The notes beneath the pieces were generated by a model. The model was not told where the DNA came from and made no database searches. It saw nothing but the letters and a program-made list of their open reading frames with translations. This document shows, one piece after another, positions 26,065 to 34,875 of a DNA stretch of 64,000 nt; position 1 is the stretch's first letter; every line of letters starts with the position of its first letter. The stretch is from UBA4582 sp002389265 (GTDB taxonomy: Bacteria; Pseudomonadota; Gammaproteobacteria; Pseudomonadales; Azotimanducaceae): NCBI GenBank assembly GCA_943788825.1, contig CALSRT010000002.1:1-64000 (forward strand), written 5' to 3'. The position numbers were made by a program, and so were the translations under genes.

Positions 26065-26125
26065 CTTTCCATAGTATGAGCACTCGCTCCCAGATTCAAA
26101 CCCAAGTTTCATTGAAAGGATGACT

Positions 26126-27667
26126 ATGATGCTTACTCGACGGTTTACTGCCGCCTTACTGCTGCTGTTTTTGATCAGCGGTTGCGCCGTCAACCCCGTA
26201 ACGGGCAAACGTGAACTGGCGTTAGTGACCCAAGACCAAGAATTGGCTATCGGCGCAGAACAATACGGACCAGCGCAGCAATCCCAGGGCGGCATTTTTC
26301 AGATTGATCCCGAATTGAGCCGTTATGTTAACGCGGTTGGCCAACGGCTGGCGGCGGTCAGCGATCGACAGTTGCCCTATGAATTTGTCGTTCTCAACAA
26401 TTCCGTTCCTAATGCATGGGCCTTGCCCGGCGGTAAGATCGCTGTCAATCGCGGCCTGCTACTTGAATTACATAACGAGGCAGAACTAGCCGCAGTACTG
26501 GGCCACGAGATCGTTCATGCCGCTGCCCGCCATGGCGCAAATGCCATGCAGCGCGGCCTGCTACTGCAAGGTGTCGTTATGGCTACTGCACTGTCGGCGG
26601 CTGACTCTCACTACGCTAACTATATTGTCGGCGGCGCCCAAATTGGCGCGCAACTGGTCACCACTCGATATGGCCGCGACGCTGAATTAGAGGCCGACTA
26701 TTATGGAATGCAATATATGGCTCGAGCGGGTTATGACCCGAGTGCAGCGATCGGATTACAAGAAACATTTGTGCAACTGTCCGCTGGCCACGAATCGAGC
26801 TGGCTCGAAGGCCTGTTCGCCAGCCACCCGCCATCACCCGACCGAGTCGCCGCTAATAAGATGACGGCGCAAGCACTCAACACCACAGGTGAAATCAACC
26901 AAGCGCAGTATGAAACCCGCATCAAACCATTGAAAGATCGGTTGCCCGCTTACCAACTACTCGACAAAGCGACTGAGCTCGTAGCGAAGAATCAACTTGA
27001 GGAAGCCACAAAGGTTATCCATCAGGCCATAGAGAAGGTCCCCGAGGAAGCCCGTTTTGATGGCTTGAAGGGCGAGATTTTACTGTCTCAGGCCCGCTAC
27101 CCGGCAGCGGTTGCCGCCTTCTCCACCGCGCTGAAAAAAGATAGCGCTTATTTTGGGTATCATCTAGGCCGAGGCTTGGCGCGCGCCAAGCTCGGCGATG
27201 CCCAGGCAGCGCGTGTCGACCTGGAGCAGAGCATCAAACTATTACCTACCGCCTTGGCCAGCAACGAACTCGGCCAAATATCCCTTGCTAACGGTGACCT
27301 AGGCAATGCCAAACGTTACTTCCAGGCCGCGATGGGTGCTGGCGGCAGCCTCGGCACAGCGGCCGGCATGGCCTTTATGCAGCTCGATCTTGAAGATAAT
27401 CCGGGTCAGTATATTAGTGCTGAACCCGCCATGACCGAATCTGGCCGTCTGATCGCGACGATACTCAACCGTACCAACCTGAAGCTGAGGAACGTCAGCA
27501 TCGAGTTCAGCGTGCGGGTTAATGGCCAACCGATGCAAACTATTCTGTCTGTGGCGCAATTAGCACCGAGCACCCAGGGTCAACTCGACAGCGGCTGGCA
27601 ATTTACCGACACCGACCAGCTTGAAGCGGTTCGGGTTCGGGTTCTCAAGGCCCGCGCCGACCCATAG
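26126..27667 (+). CDS. M48 family metalloprotease lipoprotein with TPR domain, BepA-like
   Basis: A 513-residue lipoprotein. ATG 26126 is placed 5 bases after AAAGGA; ATGs at 26120 and 26129 are alternatives. The signal peptide ends in the lipobox ISGC (Cys about 20). The M48 protease domain has the zinc motif HEIVH (about 127-131) and the third ligand Glu in AELEAD (about 187). Residues about 275-420 form several TPR-like helical repeats. It resembles BepA-type outer-membrane protein quality-control proteases. A beta-rich C-terminal part (about 430-513) follows. It is divergent from the NUDIX gene, with 61 bases between starts. Confidence 0.9.
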   Translation: MMLTRRFTAALLLLFLISGCAVNPVTGKRELALVTQDQELAIGAEQYGPAQQSQGGIFQIDPELSRYVNAVGQRLAAVSDRQLPYEFVVLNNSVPNAWALPGGKIAVNRGLLLELHNEAELAAVLGHEIVHAAARHGANAMQRGLLLQGVVMATALSAADSHYANYIVGGAQIGAQLVTTRYGRDAELEADYYGMQYMARAGYDPSAAIGLQETFVQLSAGHESSWLEGLFASHPPSPDRVAANKMTAQALNTTGEINQAQYETRIKPLKDRLPAYQLLDKATELVAKNQLEEATKVIHQAIEKVPEEARFDGLKGEILLSQARYPAAVAAFSTALKKDSAYFGYHLGRGLARAKLGDAQAARVDLEQSIKLLPTALASNELGQISLANGDLGNAKRYFQAAMGAGGSLGTAAGMAFMQLDLEDNPGQYISAEPAMTESGRLIATILNRTNLKLRNVSIEFSVRVNGQPMQTILSVAQLAPSTQGQLDSGWQFTDTDQLEAVRVRVLKARADP

Positions 27668-27768
27668 ATTGGCTGCGATACGTGGGTCTAGACGTTCGCA
27701 GATGCTTGACCCCTCATGGACTGCATCATGCTAGGCTTAGGCGCTGCAGAATCTATAGGAATGCTCAC

Positions 27769-29145
27769 TTGAAACTCAGTAACAAGACACTGTTCGCCTT
27801 TGCATTTTTGAACCTGCCACTGTCCCTCGGCGGATTACCTCTAGGGTTATATCTCACGCCTTATTACGCCTCAGAATTCGGCATCAGTCTGTCCATGATC
27901 GGCGTCATCATCATGCTCACTCGAATTACCGATGTAATCACTGATCCCTTAATTGGCACCCTATCCGATCGCACACCCGCTAAATTCGGCCGTCGAGGAT
28001 TGTGGATTCTGATCGGCATGCCCATCATGTCGGTGGCCGTCATCGCCGTATTTGATCCTTTCTTTACTCCGACGCCGCTGTATCTGTTTTTCGCTGTCGC
28101 CTTATTGTATTTTGGCTGGACCCTCATCGGCATACCCTTGACCGCCTGGATCGCGGAAATCTCCAGCGACTATAATGAACGTTCCCGCATCACCGGCGCG
28201 CGTACCTGGGGCGGCATCGTCGGTTCACTGGTGGCCATCGCCGCACCATTGATTCTTGTGGGGCTGGCGGGCGTGGGCTTCACCAGCCTTGCCCCGGAGA
28301 CCCCAGGCAGTCTGCAACCTATGTTGCGCGTTCTGGCCTGGTCGTCGGTTATTTTTCTGTTTATCAGTGTCCCTTACCTGTTGCTGAATGTTCCCCAACC
28401 GCGCTTCAAACAGACGGAGCGCGTTAACCTGAAAAAGGGTTTCCGATTGATTCTGCAAAACCAGGCCTTCAGGCGCCTACTGATAGCGAACGTCCTTGGC
28501 GCTATCGGTTGGAACTCCATCAACACCCTGTTCATCTTCTTTGTGACACTTTATTTGTTGGCCGATGCGAGCCAGTGGCCCATTATCATTGTCAGCTACC
28601 TCGTCGGTCAGTTTGTCGGCACACCCTTGATCATGGCCATCGCCCCACGATTTAATAAACATCGGCTGTTGGCTGTCTCGTCTCTGATTTCCAGCGCGAT
28701 CTTTAGCCTGGTGCTGTTGTTCCAGCCGGGCGACTATGTCTGGTATATCGTGTTGAATTTTTTTACAGGCATACTGGCGCCGGCCAACGCCATTCTTGCG
28801 CCATCAATGGCCGCCGACGTCATTGACCAAGACACGCTGGAGAGCGGCGAACAACGAGGCGCTCTGTTTATGGCCCTGTGGGGTATGGCAGATAAATTTG
28901 CTATTGCTGCGGCCGCCGGTATCACCTTGCCATTAGTCCAGTATCTGGGTTTTGATCCTTTGATTCAGAATGATCCGAATAGCCTCAAGGTGCTGCAATA
29001 CTCTTTTTGCTTCGTCCCGATTTGTTTCTTCATTCTGTCCGTCGGCTTTCTCTGGAACTATCCCTTAACCCGAGAACGCCACGGCGAACTCAGAGACGCG
29101 CTCACCCGTAAAAATTTGGTAGCGGAAAATATGGATTCACCCTGA
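27769..29145 (+). CDS. GPH-family sugar:cation symporter (MFS)
   Basis: A 458-residue MFS permease of the glycoside-pentoside-hexuronide (MelB-like) family with about 12 predicted transmembrane helices. The N-terminal pattern GLPLGLYLTPYYASEFGIS is followed by the family loop DVITDPLIGTLSDRT and KFGRRGLWI, whose acidic residues couple cations. The start is TTG 27769, with AGGA 8 bases upstream, giving MKLSNKTLF. The upstream in-frame ATG at 27682 has no ribosome binding site. It precedes a beta-galactosidase gene by 51 bases, so it probably imports a beta-galactoside. Confidence 0.85.
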   Translation: MKLSNKTLFAFAFLNLPLSLGGLPLGLYLTPYYASEFGISLSMIGVIIMLTRITDVITDPLIGTLSDRTPAKFGRRGLWILIGMPIMSVAVIAVFDPFFTPTPLYLFFAVALLYFGWTLIGIPLTAWIAEISSDYNERSRITGARTWGGIVGSLVAIAAPLILVGLAGVGFTSLAPETPGSLQPMLRVLAWSSVIFLFISVPYLLLNVPQPRFKQTERVNLKKGFRLILQNQAFRRLLIANVLGAIGWNSINTLFIFFVTLYLLADASQWPIIIVSYLVGQFVGTPLIMAIAPRFNKHRLLAVSSLISSAIFSLVLLFQPGDYVWYIVLNFFTGILAPANAILAPSMAADVIDQDTLESGEQRGALFMALWGMADKFAIAAAAGITLPLVQYLGFDPLIQNDPNSLKVLQYSFCFVPICFFILSVGFLWNYPLTRERHGELRDALTRKNLVAENMDSP

Positions 29146-29196
29146 GCCCAAGGGCTTCGCGATGAATTTCATGCTATAAAGAGCGGCGAGAAATTC

Positions 29197-32100
29197 ATGA
29201 GTAGCGAGTCTATGGCGCACAAGCATTGGGAAAATCCAGAATCCATTGGTTATGGCAGATTACCCGCCAGAGCGAACATGCCCGCCAGCCGCGACCGCAG
29301 CTTATCACTGAACGGTAGCTGGCAATTTCTTCGACTCAAGCATCCGGACGACGCGCCCGAGCAATGGATGACAACGACATTCGATGCGACATCCGATAAC
29401 TGGCAGCCTATGCCAGTACCCTCCTTATGGACCCGCCCCTTAACGACTCGAGATGATGGCTCAGCCATAACCCCGGACTTGCCTATCTATACCAATGTAC
29501 AAATGCCTTTCAAGCAAGAGCCACCTTTGGTGCCACAGGAAAATCCCACAGGCCTGTATCGTCGTCAATTCAAGCTACCCAAGAACTGGCAGGGTAAGCG
29601 AGTGGTGATTTATCTGGGCGGCGTCGAAAACAGCTTTTATCTGCACGTCAACGGTCAGGAAGTCGGATTCGCCAAGGACTGCCGATTGCCCAGCGAGTTT
29701 GATGTGACGGATTATTTGGTCCGTGGCACCAACACCATCGCGTTGATGGTCATGCGCTGGAGCGATACCAGCTATATCGAGGATCAAGACCAATGGTGGC
29801 AAGCTGGCATTCATCGTGATGTAGAACTCTACTGTACGGAGCACAACCATATTCGCGATGTGTTCTTGAAACCCGCTTATGATGTTGCAAGCGCTACCGG
29901 GCAACTCAAGATTGAGGCTCGCATCGGCGGAACCGGTCGCAGCCAACTGGGACACATGATTCGAGTCAGGGTCAATCGACCCAACGGCAAACCTGCCTTC
30001 AAAACGGCAATCACTGGTCTGATCGATAAATCTAACTACCAAATGGTGACGGGCAAAGGACCCATCATTCATCTAACGAAATCACTGGGCCGGGTTCAGG
30101 CCTGGTCCGCTGAGACACCAAGCTTATATACAGTCACTGTCGACTTGCTGAATCCGGCTGGACAGTGCCTTGAAACAGCATGCTTCAAGATCGGCTTCAG
30201 GCATATTGAAATCAAGGATCGTGAACTGCTAATCAACGGCCAGGCCGTGCTCATTCGCGGCGTCAATCGGCACGATCACTGCGATGTTACTGGCAAGGTT
30301 ATGACCGAAGCCCATTGGCGCCAAGACATAGAAACCATGAAGCGCCATAATATCAATGCCGTGCGTACCAGCCATTACCCCAATGATTCGCGATTTTATG
30401 AGCTGTGTGACGAATACGGATTATATGTGGTGGATGAAGCTAACCTGGAATCACATCACCACTATGCGCAGCTCGGCACAGACCCTTTCTGGGCCAATGC
30501 GTTCCTCAATCGTGTCACTCGAATGGTCGAGCGGGACAAGAATCACCCTAGCATTATCGTTTGGAGCATGGGTAACGAAACTGGCTTCGGCGCCAATCAT
30601 GCGGCCATGGCAGCCTGGGTGCGTGAATATGACCCTACCCGTCCTATCCACAACGAGAATGCTATTTGTGAGCAAGGTATTCGCTCCATGTGGAACGAGA
30701 ATGCCCATGGCACAGATCTGATCTGCCCTATGTACCCGTCTGTTGCTGACATTATCGCGCACGCCGAGTCATCCCAAGACCAGCGGCCTTTAATCATGTG
30801 CGAGTATGCACACGCCATGGGCAACAGCGGCGGCAATCTGAAAGAATACTGGGACGCGATTGAGACCCACCATGGGCTGCAAGGGGGCTTTATCTGGGAA
30901 TGGCTAGACCACGGTCTCAGGGAAACCGCCAATGGTATTCCCTATTGGGCCTATGGCGGTGATTTCGGTGAAAGTCGTCATGACTTGAATTTCGTCTGCG
31001 ATGGCCTCTGCTGGCCAGACCGCACCCCACATTCCTCGTTACTAGAATACAAACGGGTCATCCAGCCGGTAGATGTCAGTCAGAGAGATCCGCAAACGTT
31101 TCGAGTCAGCAATAAAAACTATTTCACTGACCTGTCAATTTACCGAATCTCTTGGCAACTTCTGCTCAATGGCCTACCCATCCAAAGTCGACCAGTGGCT
31201 GTGCTGAAAACCGGCGCGCAGAGTTATACCGACTTGCATATCAAGTTAGACAAGCCAACATTGAGCGCCGGGGACGAACTGAGCATTATCTTCACGACGC
31301 AACTGGCTGCCGATACAGCCTGGGCGCCACAAGGTCACGAAGTCGCGGTAAGCCAGATACAGCTCGGTCAAAGAAAACCGAAGCGTCCGCGCTTACTGCC
31401 AGAGACAACGATCAAAAGACAGGGCGAGCAGCAAACCGTGACGCTGGGCGACCATCAATGGGTCTTCGACGCCAGTGGCTTAATCTCGTGGCAACAAAAC
31501 GCCTCGGTCATGCTGCTCGAAGGCCCTCGGTTGAATATCTGGCGTGCACCGCTGGATAACGATGGCATTAAAGGCTGGGCCGGACAGGATAACAAGGCAC
31601 TCGGCCGTTGGCTGAAGGCGGGCCTTGATCGACCACTCATCTCCCACAAACCCATTAAGGTGTCCAAGGTCGATGGGGCTATGACGCTGGTCTGTGAGCA
31701 GACCGCGACGATGCCCGGCGGCAAGATCAAGTTCCGGACTCAGTACCAGTTCGGGCAGGATCAAACCTTGCTCGTCAGCCATGAATTTGAAATCGCCAAG
31801 TCCTTACCAGATTTGCCTAGAATCGGCGTTCGTCTGGTACTGCCTACGGAATTTGAGGTATTTTCCTGGTTCGGTCGGGGTCCACACGAAACCTATAACG
31901 ACAGACAAACCTCAGGGACTATCGCGCAGCATAGCAGCACCGTCAGCGACCAATACGTGCCGTATATCCTTCCACAAGATCACGGCAACCTGACTGACAT
32001 TCGCTGGCTTCAGGTCGGCAAGGTTAACGGCCAGGCGTTCAAGGTTCGCGCCATGACAACCATGGAGGCGAGTGCTAGTCATTACCCCCATGAAATACTG

Positions 32101-32313
32101 ACCCCGGCTTACCATACCTACGAGGTCTTGCCCCAAGCCCCGACGTGGGTATGCCTTGACGCCATGCAACGGGGGGTTGGTGGCGCCAGCTGCGGACCGG
32201 ACACCTTGGAGGAATATCGAGTGAAACCCGGTAGTTACTCGCTAGCGTACTGTCTATCCGTCAGTGACGAACCTGATAGCGATCTGTCCGTCAAACATGC
32301 GGCACCGAAATGA
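29197..32313 (+). CDS. lacZ: beta-galactosidase, GH2 family
   Basis: A 1038-residue LacZ-type glycoside hydrolase family 2 enzyme. The N-terminal jelly-roll (about 30-215) carries TGLYRRQF. The TIM barrel has RGVNRHDH (354-361), the acid/base Glu461 in MGNETGFG and the nucleophile Glu536 in MCEYAHAMGNS. The C-terminal small-chain domain ends near 1030. Length is close to E. coli LacZ (1024). No signal peptide is present, so it is cytoplasmic and hydrolyses an imported beta-galactoside. It follows the GPH symporter by 51 bases. Its stop overlaps the start of the cytochrome b561 gene. Confidence 0.95.
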   Translation: MSSESMAHKHWENPESIGYGRLPARANMPASRDRSLSLNGSWQFLRLKHPDDAPEQWMTTTFDATSDNWQPMPVPSLWTRPLTTRDDGSAITPDLPIYTNVQMPFKQEPPLVPQENPTGLYRRQFKLPKNWQGKRVVIYLGGVENSFYLHVNGQEVGFAKDCRLPSEFDVTDYLVRGTNTIALMVMRWSDTSYIEDQDQWWQAGIHRDVELYCTEHNHIRDVFLKPAYDVASATGQLKIEARIGGTGRSQLGHMIRVRVNRPNGKPAFKTAITGLIDKSNYQMVTGKGPIIHLTKSLGRVQAWSAETPSLYTVTVDLLNPAGQCLETACFKIGFRHIEIKDRELLINGQAVLIRGVNRHDHCDVTGKVMTEAHWRQDIETMKRHNINAVRTSHYPNDSRFYELCDEYGLYVVDEANLESHHHYAQLGTDPFWANAFLNRVTRMVERDKNHPSIIVWSMGNETGFGANHAAMAAWVREYDPTRPIHNENAICEQGIRSMWNENAHGTDLICPMYPSVADIIAHAESSQDQRPLIMCEYAHAMGNSGGNLKEYWDAIETHHGLQGGFIWEWLDHGLRETANGIPYWAYGGDFGESRHDLNFVCDGLCWPDRTPHSSLLEYKRVIQPVDVSQRDPQTFRVSNKNYFTDLSIYRISWQLLLNGLPIQSRPVAVLKTGAQSYTDLHIKLDKPTLSAGDELSIIFTTQLAADTAWAPQGHEVAVSQIQLGQRKPKRPRLLPETTIKRQGEQQTVTLGDHQWVFDASGLISWQQNASVMLLEGPRLNIWRAPLDNDGIKGWAGQDNKALGRWLKAGLDRPLISHKPIKVSKVDGAMTLVCEQTATMPGGKIKFRTQYQFGQDQTLLVSHEFEIAKSLPDLPRIGVRLVLPTEFEVFSWFGRGPHETYNDRQTSGTIAQHSSTVSDQYVPYILPQDHGNLTDIRWLQVGKVNGQAFKVRAMTTMEASASHYPHEILTPAYHTYEVLPQAPTWVCLDAMQRGVGGASCGPDTLEEYRVKPGSYSLAYCLSVSDEPDSDLSVKHAAPK

Positions 32314-32966
32314 AACGGCATTTTGTCTGGGATCTGCCCACCAGAGTCTTCCACTGGACGCTGGTGGTTCTGGTTGGCGTGTCGTTTACGACGGGCTTGA
32401 TGGGCGGCTTCAATATCATGGATTACCATACGCTCAGCGGCTACGGCATTCTGAGCCTGGTTATTTTTCGAATCCTGTGGGGCGTGATCGGCAACTACCA
32501 CGCCCGCTTCACGTCCTTCGTTAAGGGACCCAGGACAACCATCGACTATGCCAAGCAACTGCTGGCAAACCACCAACAACCATCGACCGGGCATAACCCG
32601 CTGGGCGCTCTCAGCATTTTGACCATGCTGGCGGTCTTGTTGATTCAAGCGGGCTCTGGCTTGTTCGCTAATGACGACATTCTGCTGGAAGGTCCACTGG
32701 TTCATCTGGTGTCCGATCGTACCAGCGGCCAGCTCACCAGCATTCATGAAACCGTCCCTTGGATTATTGCCGGGCTGGTGATTTTGCACCTCAGTGCGCT
32801 GGCCTATCATGTCATTGTTCGCGGTGAAAACCTGCTATTACCCATGCTGACGGGCTGGCGCTACTCGGCGAGCAGCAATAACAAAGCCAGCAATCCGTGG
32901 TTTCGCGGATTACTGGCTTTCGGCGTAGTCGCACTGGGTGTCTATGCCCTGGTGAACTACGTTTAG
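32310..32966 (+). CDS. cytochrome b561-type di-heme membrane protein
   Basis: A 218-residue membrane protein with four main transmembrane helices. His15, His40, His146 and His160 in helices are candidate heme ligands (FHWTL, YHTLSG, IHETVPW, ILHLSAL). It resembles cytochrome b561/Ni-Fe-hydrogenase b-type subunits, which pass electrons between quinol and a partner. The ATG overlaps the beta-galactosidase stop by 4 bases (ATGA). It is convergent with the cytochrome c-prime gene 48 bases away, a common pairing in proteobacteria. Confidence 0.85.
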   Translation: MKRHFVWDLPTRVFHWTLVVLVGVSFTTGLMGGFNIMDYHTLSGYGILSLVIFRILWGVIGNYHARFTSFVKGPRTTIDYAKQLLANHQQPSTGHNPLGALSILTMLAVLLIQAGSGLFANDDILLEGPLVHLVSDRTSGQLTSIHETVPWIIAGLVILHLSALAYHVIVRGENLLLPMLTGWRYSASSNNKASNPWFRGLLAFGVVALGVYALVNYV

Positions 32967-33013
32967 CGCTTCTGCCTCAGGCCAAGTCCGTCAGCCTTGA
33001 GCTGCTGGCCGAT

Positions 33014-33445
33014 TTAGTCGTCACTCTTATAATCGTCATGGCAGCCTTTACAGGACTTGCCAAGCGCCTGAATCGCTGGCCCAACCTGGCCCATATCCTG
33101 GCTCGCCACCGCATCGGCCATACCCGCTGCAGCGTTCACATAACGATCCATCGCGGCTTTGAATTCGGCAGGTTCATCCCAGATAGCGGCCAGCGCAGCC
33201 GTCTTACCTTCGCCACTACCAGCGGGAAATATTTGTGGTGCCAGCAACGACACATCTCGCATGCTATTGGCGTGGTAGGCAAGATCTGCCATATGAACCT
33301 GGCCTTTAAGGATGGTGCTCATGGCTTTCATATGGCCGCCCACCACTTTCATCACGGCTTCGCGATAAGCGATGTCCGCATCGGCATCGGCCCACGCTAG
33401 GGGGGGCGAAATCAGGGCTGCCATCAATAGCATTATTTTGCGCAT
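33014..33445 (-). CDS. cytochrome c-prime-like class II cytochrome c
   Basis: A 143-residue periplasmic protein. The signal peptide ends near Leu-Ala-Trp-Ala (about 19). The mature part is a four-helix bundle with a C-terminal heme motif CKGCH (132-136), the class II placement. It may accept electrons from the adjacent b561 or bind NO or CO. ATG 33445 is used because GGAG lies 5 bases upstream, in preference to the GTG at 33451. Confidence 0.85.
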   Translation of the reverse strand: MRKIMLLMAALISPPLAWADADADIAYREAVMKVVGGHMKAMSTILKGQVHMADLAYHANSMRDVSLLAPQIFPAGSGEGKTAALAAIWDEPAEFKAAMDRYVNAAAGMADAVASQDMGQVGPAIQALGKSCKGCHDDYKSDD

Positions 33446-33637
33446 AAACACTCCGAGTGGGTTATTGGGTTATACAACCTGTCTCCGCACCATACCACTG
33501 TCACCGGTGTTTGCCGAGTCCCTCCGATCACGTTGACCCACTACCAGACGCAACACCTATCTGCCAGATGCAGACCTTGATTGACGTCCGACCTGGGCCT
33601 GCGTATCGTGACAACCTGAACCTAGCTGAGTCTTATC

Positions 33638-33883
33638 ATGGCCACCAAAAAAAGTTACCCCTTCGAGCAATCTCTGGTCAAGCTGGAGAATCTGGTGGAA
33701 AAGATGGAAGCCGGCGAACTCACGCTGGAAGATTCTCTGACAACCTTTGAAGAGGGTATTCGTCTAACCCGCGAGTGCCAGCAGGCCTTGAGCCAGGCAG
33801 AGCAGAAGGTCAAGATTTTGATCGAGCAGAACGGCCAGGTCACCAGCCAGGACTTCGACACGGGGCCAGTAGGCGATGCCTGA
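33638..33883 (+). CDS. xseB: exodeoxyribonuclease VII small subunit
   Basis: An 81-residue protein with the XseB coiled-coil pattern FEQSLVKLENLVEKMEAGEL followed by LEDSLTTFEEGI and QQALSQAEQKVKIL. It forms the ExoVII complex with XseA, which is not in this window. The last 8 bases overlap the start of ispA. This begins the xseB-ispA-dxs cluster typical of gammaproteobacteria. The start is separated from the cytochrome c-prime gene by a 192-base divergent region. Confidence 0.95.
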   Translation: MATKKSYPFEQSLVKLENLVEKMEAGELTLEDSLTTFEEGIRLTRECQQALSQAEQKVKILIEQNGQVTSQDFDTGPVGDA

Positions 33884-34748
33884 ACTGCTGAACATCTATC
33901 AGCAGCGCATCCACGAGCAACTCGACGCCTATCTACAAGATGATCAAGTCCCGGCGTCCTTACTGGCCGCCATGCGCTATGCTGTTTTCAACGGCGGCAA
34001 GCGAATTCGTCCCAGCCTGATCTATATGACGTCACTGATCCTTGGCGCAAGCCTCGAGAAAGCCGATAAAACTGCCTGCGCCATCGAGATGATTCATTGT
34101 TATTCGCTGATTCACGACGATCTACCCTGTATGGATGATGATGATTTGCGCCGCGGCCAACCTACGGTCCACATTCAATTCGACGAGGCAACTGCCATTC
34201 TTGCAGGCGACGCGCTGCAGGCCTACGCCTTCGAACTGATCGCCGGTGACGTCGCACTGTCCCACACTACGCGGCTCGACCTCATCGGCCTTCTAGCCAA
34301 GGCCGCGGGCCCAGCTGGCATGGTCGGAGGTCAGGCGCTGGATCTGGCGGCGGAATCCAAACGAATTTCTCATCTTGAGCTGGAGACTATGCACCGCCGC
34401 AAGACGGGCGATCTGATTTCCGCCTGCCTGGCAGCCGGCGCTCGAATCGGCGGAGCCGACCCGGCTACCGAGCAAGCGCTAATCGACTATGGCTACGCAT
34501 TGGGACTGGCGTTTCAGGTTCGCGATGATATTCTCGATCACACGGGCGATACGCTAGTGCTCGGCAAGCCCAGCGGCTCGGATCAGGACAATGCCAAATC
34601 CACCTTTATCTCGACCCACGGCTTATCTGCGGCCAGCGCCCAGCTCGACGCACTGCATCAGACGGCGATAGAGGCCCTCATACCGCTGGGCAAGACCGCC
34701 ACGCCATTGATCGCGCTCGCAGACTTTATCGCTCGTCGAGATCATTAG
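33876..34748 (+). CDS. ispA: farnesyl diphosphate synthase
   Basis: A 290-residue short-chain prenyl transferase. It condenses IPP with DMAPP and GPP to make FPP. The first aspartate-rich motif is DDLPCMD (81-87) and the second is DDILD (217-221). GGKRIRP (40-46) binds IPP. Length matches E. coli IspA (299). The start overlaps xseB by 8 bases, so translation is coupled. dxs follows after 127 bases, which places both FPP-branch genes together. Confidence 0.95.
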   Translation: MPELLNIYQQRIHEQLDAYLQDDQVPASLLAAMRYAVFNGGKRIRPSLIYMTSLILGASLEKADKTACAIEMIHCYSLIHDDLPCMDDDDLRRGQPTVHIQFDEATAILAGDALQAYAFELIAGDVALSHTTRLDLIGLLAKAAGPAGMVGGQALDLAAESKRISHLELETMHRRKTGDLISACLAAGARIGGADPATEQALIDYGYALGLAFQVRDDILDHTGDTLVLGKPSGSDQDNAKSTFISTHGLSAASAQLDALHQTAIEALIPLGKTATPLIALADFIARRDH

Positions 34749-34875
34749 GCGCCAGCGCCGAGAACCTTGGCAGCATCAAAGCTGCCGTTCACTAACATCC
34801 TGACGACCGCAAGATCGCCTTTGCAGCCCAAATTTCATGGGAGGCTTGAACATTTTAAGGTAGAATCGCCAGCTT

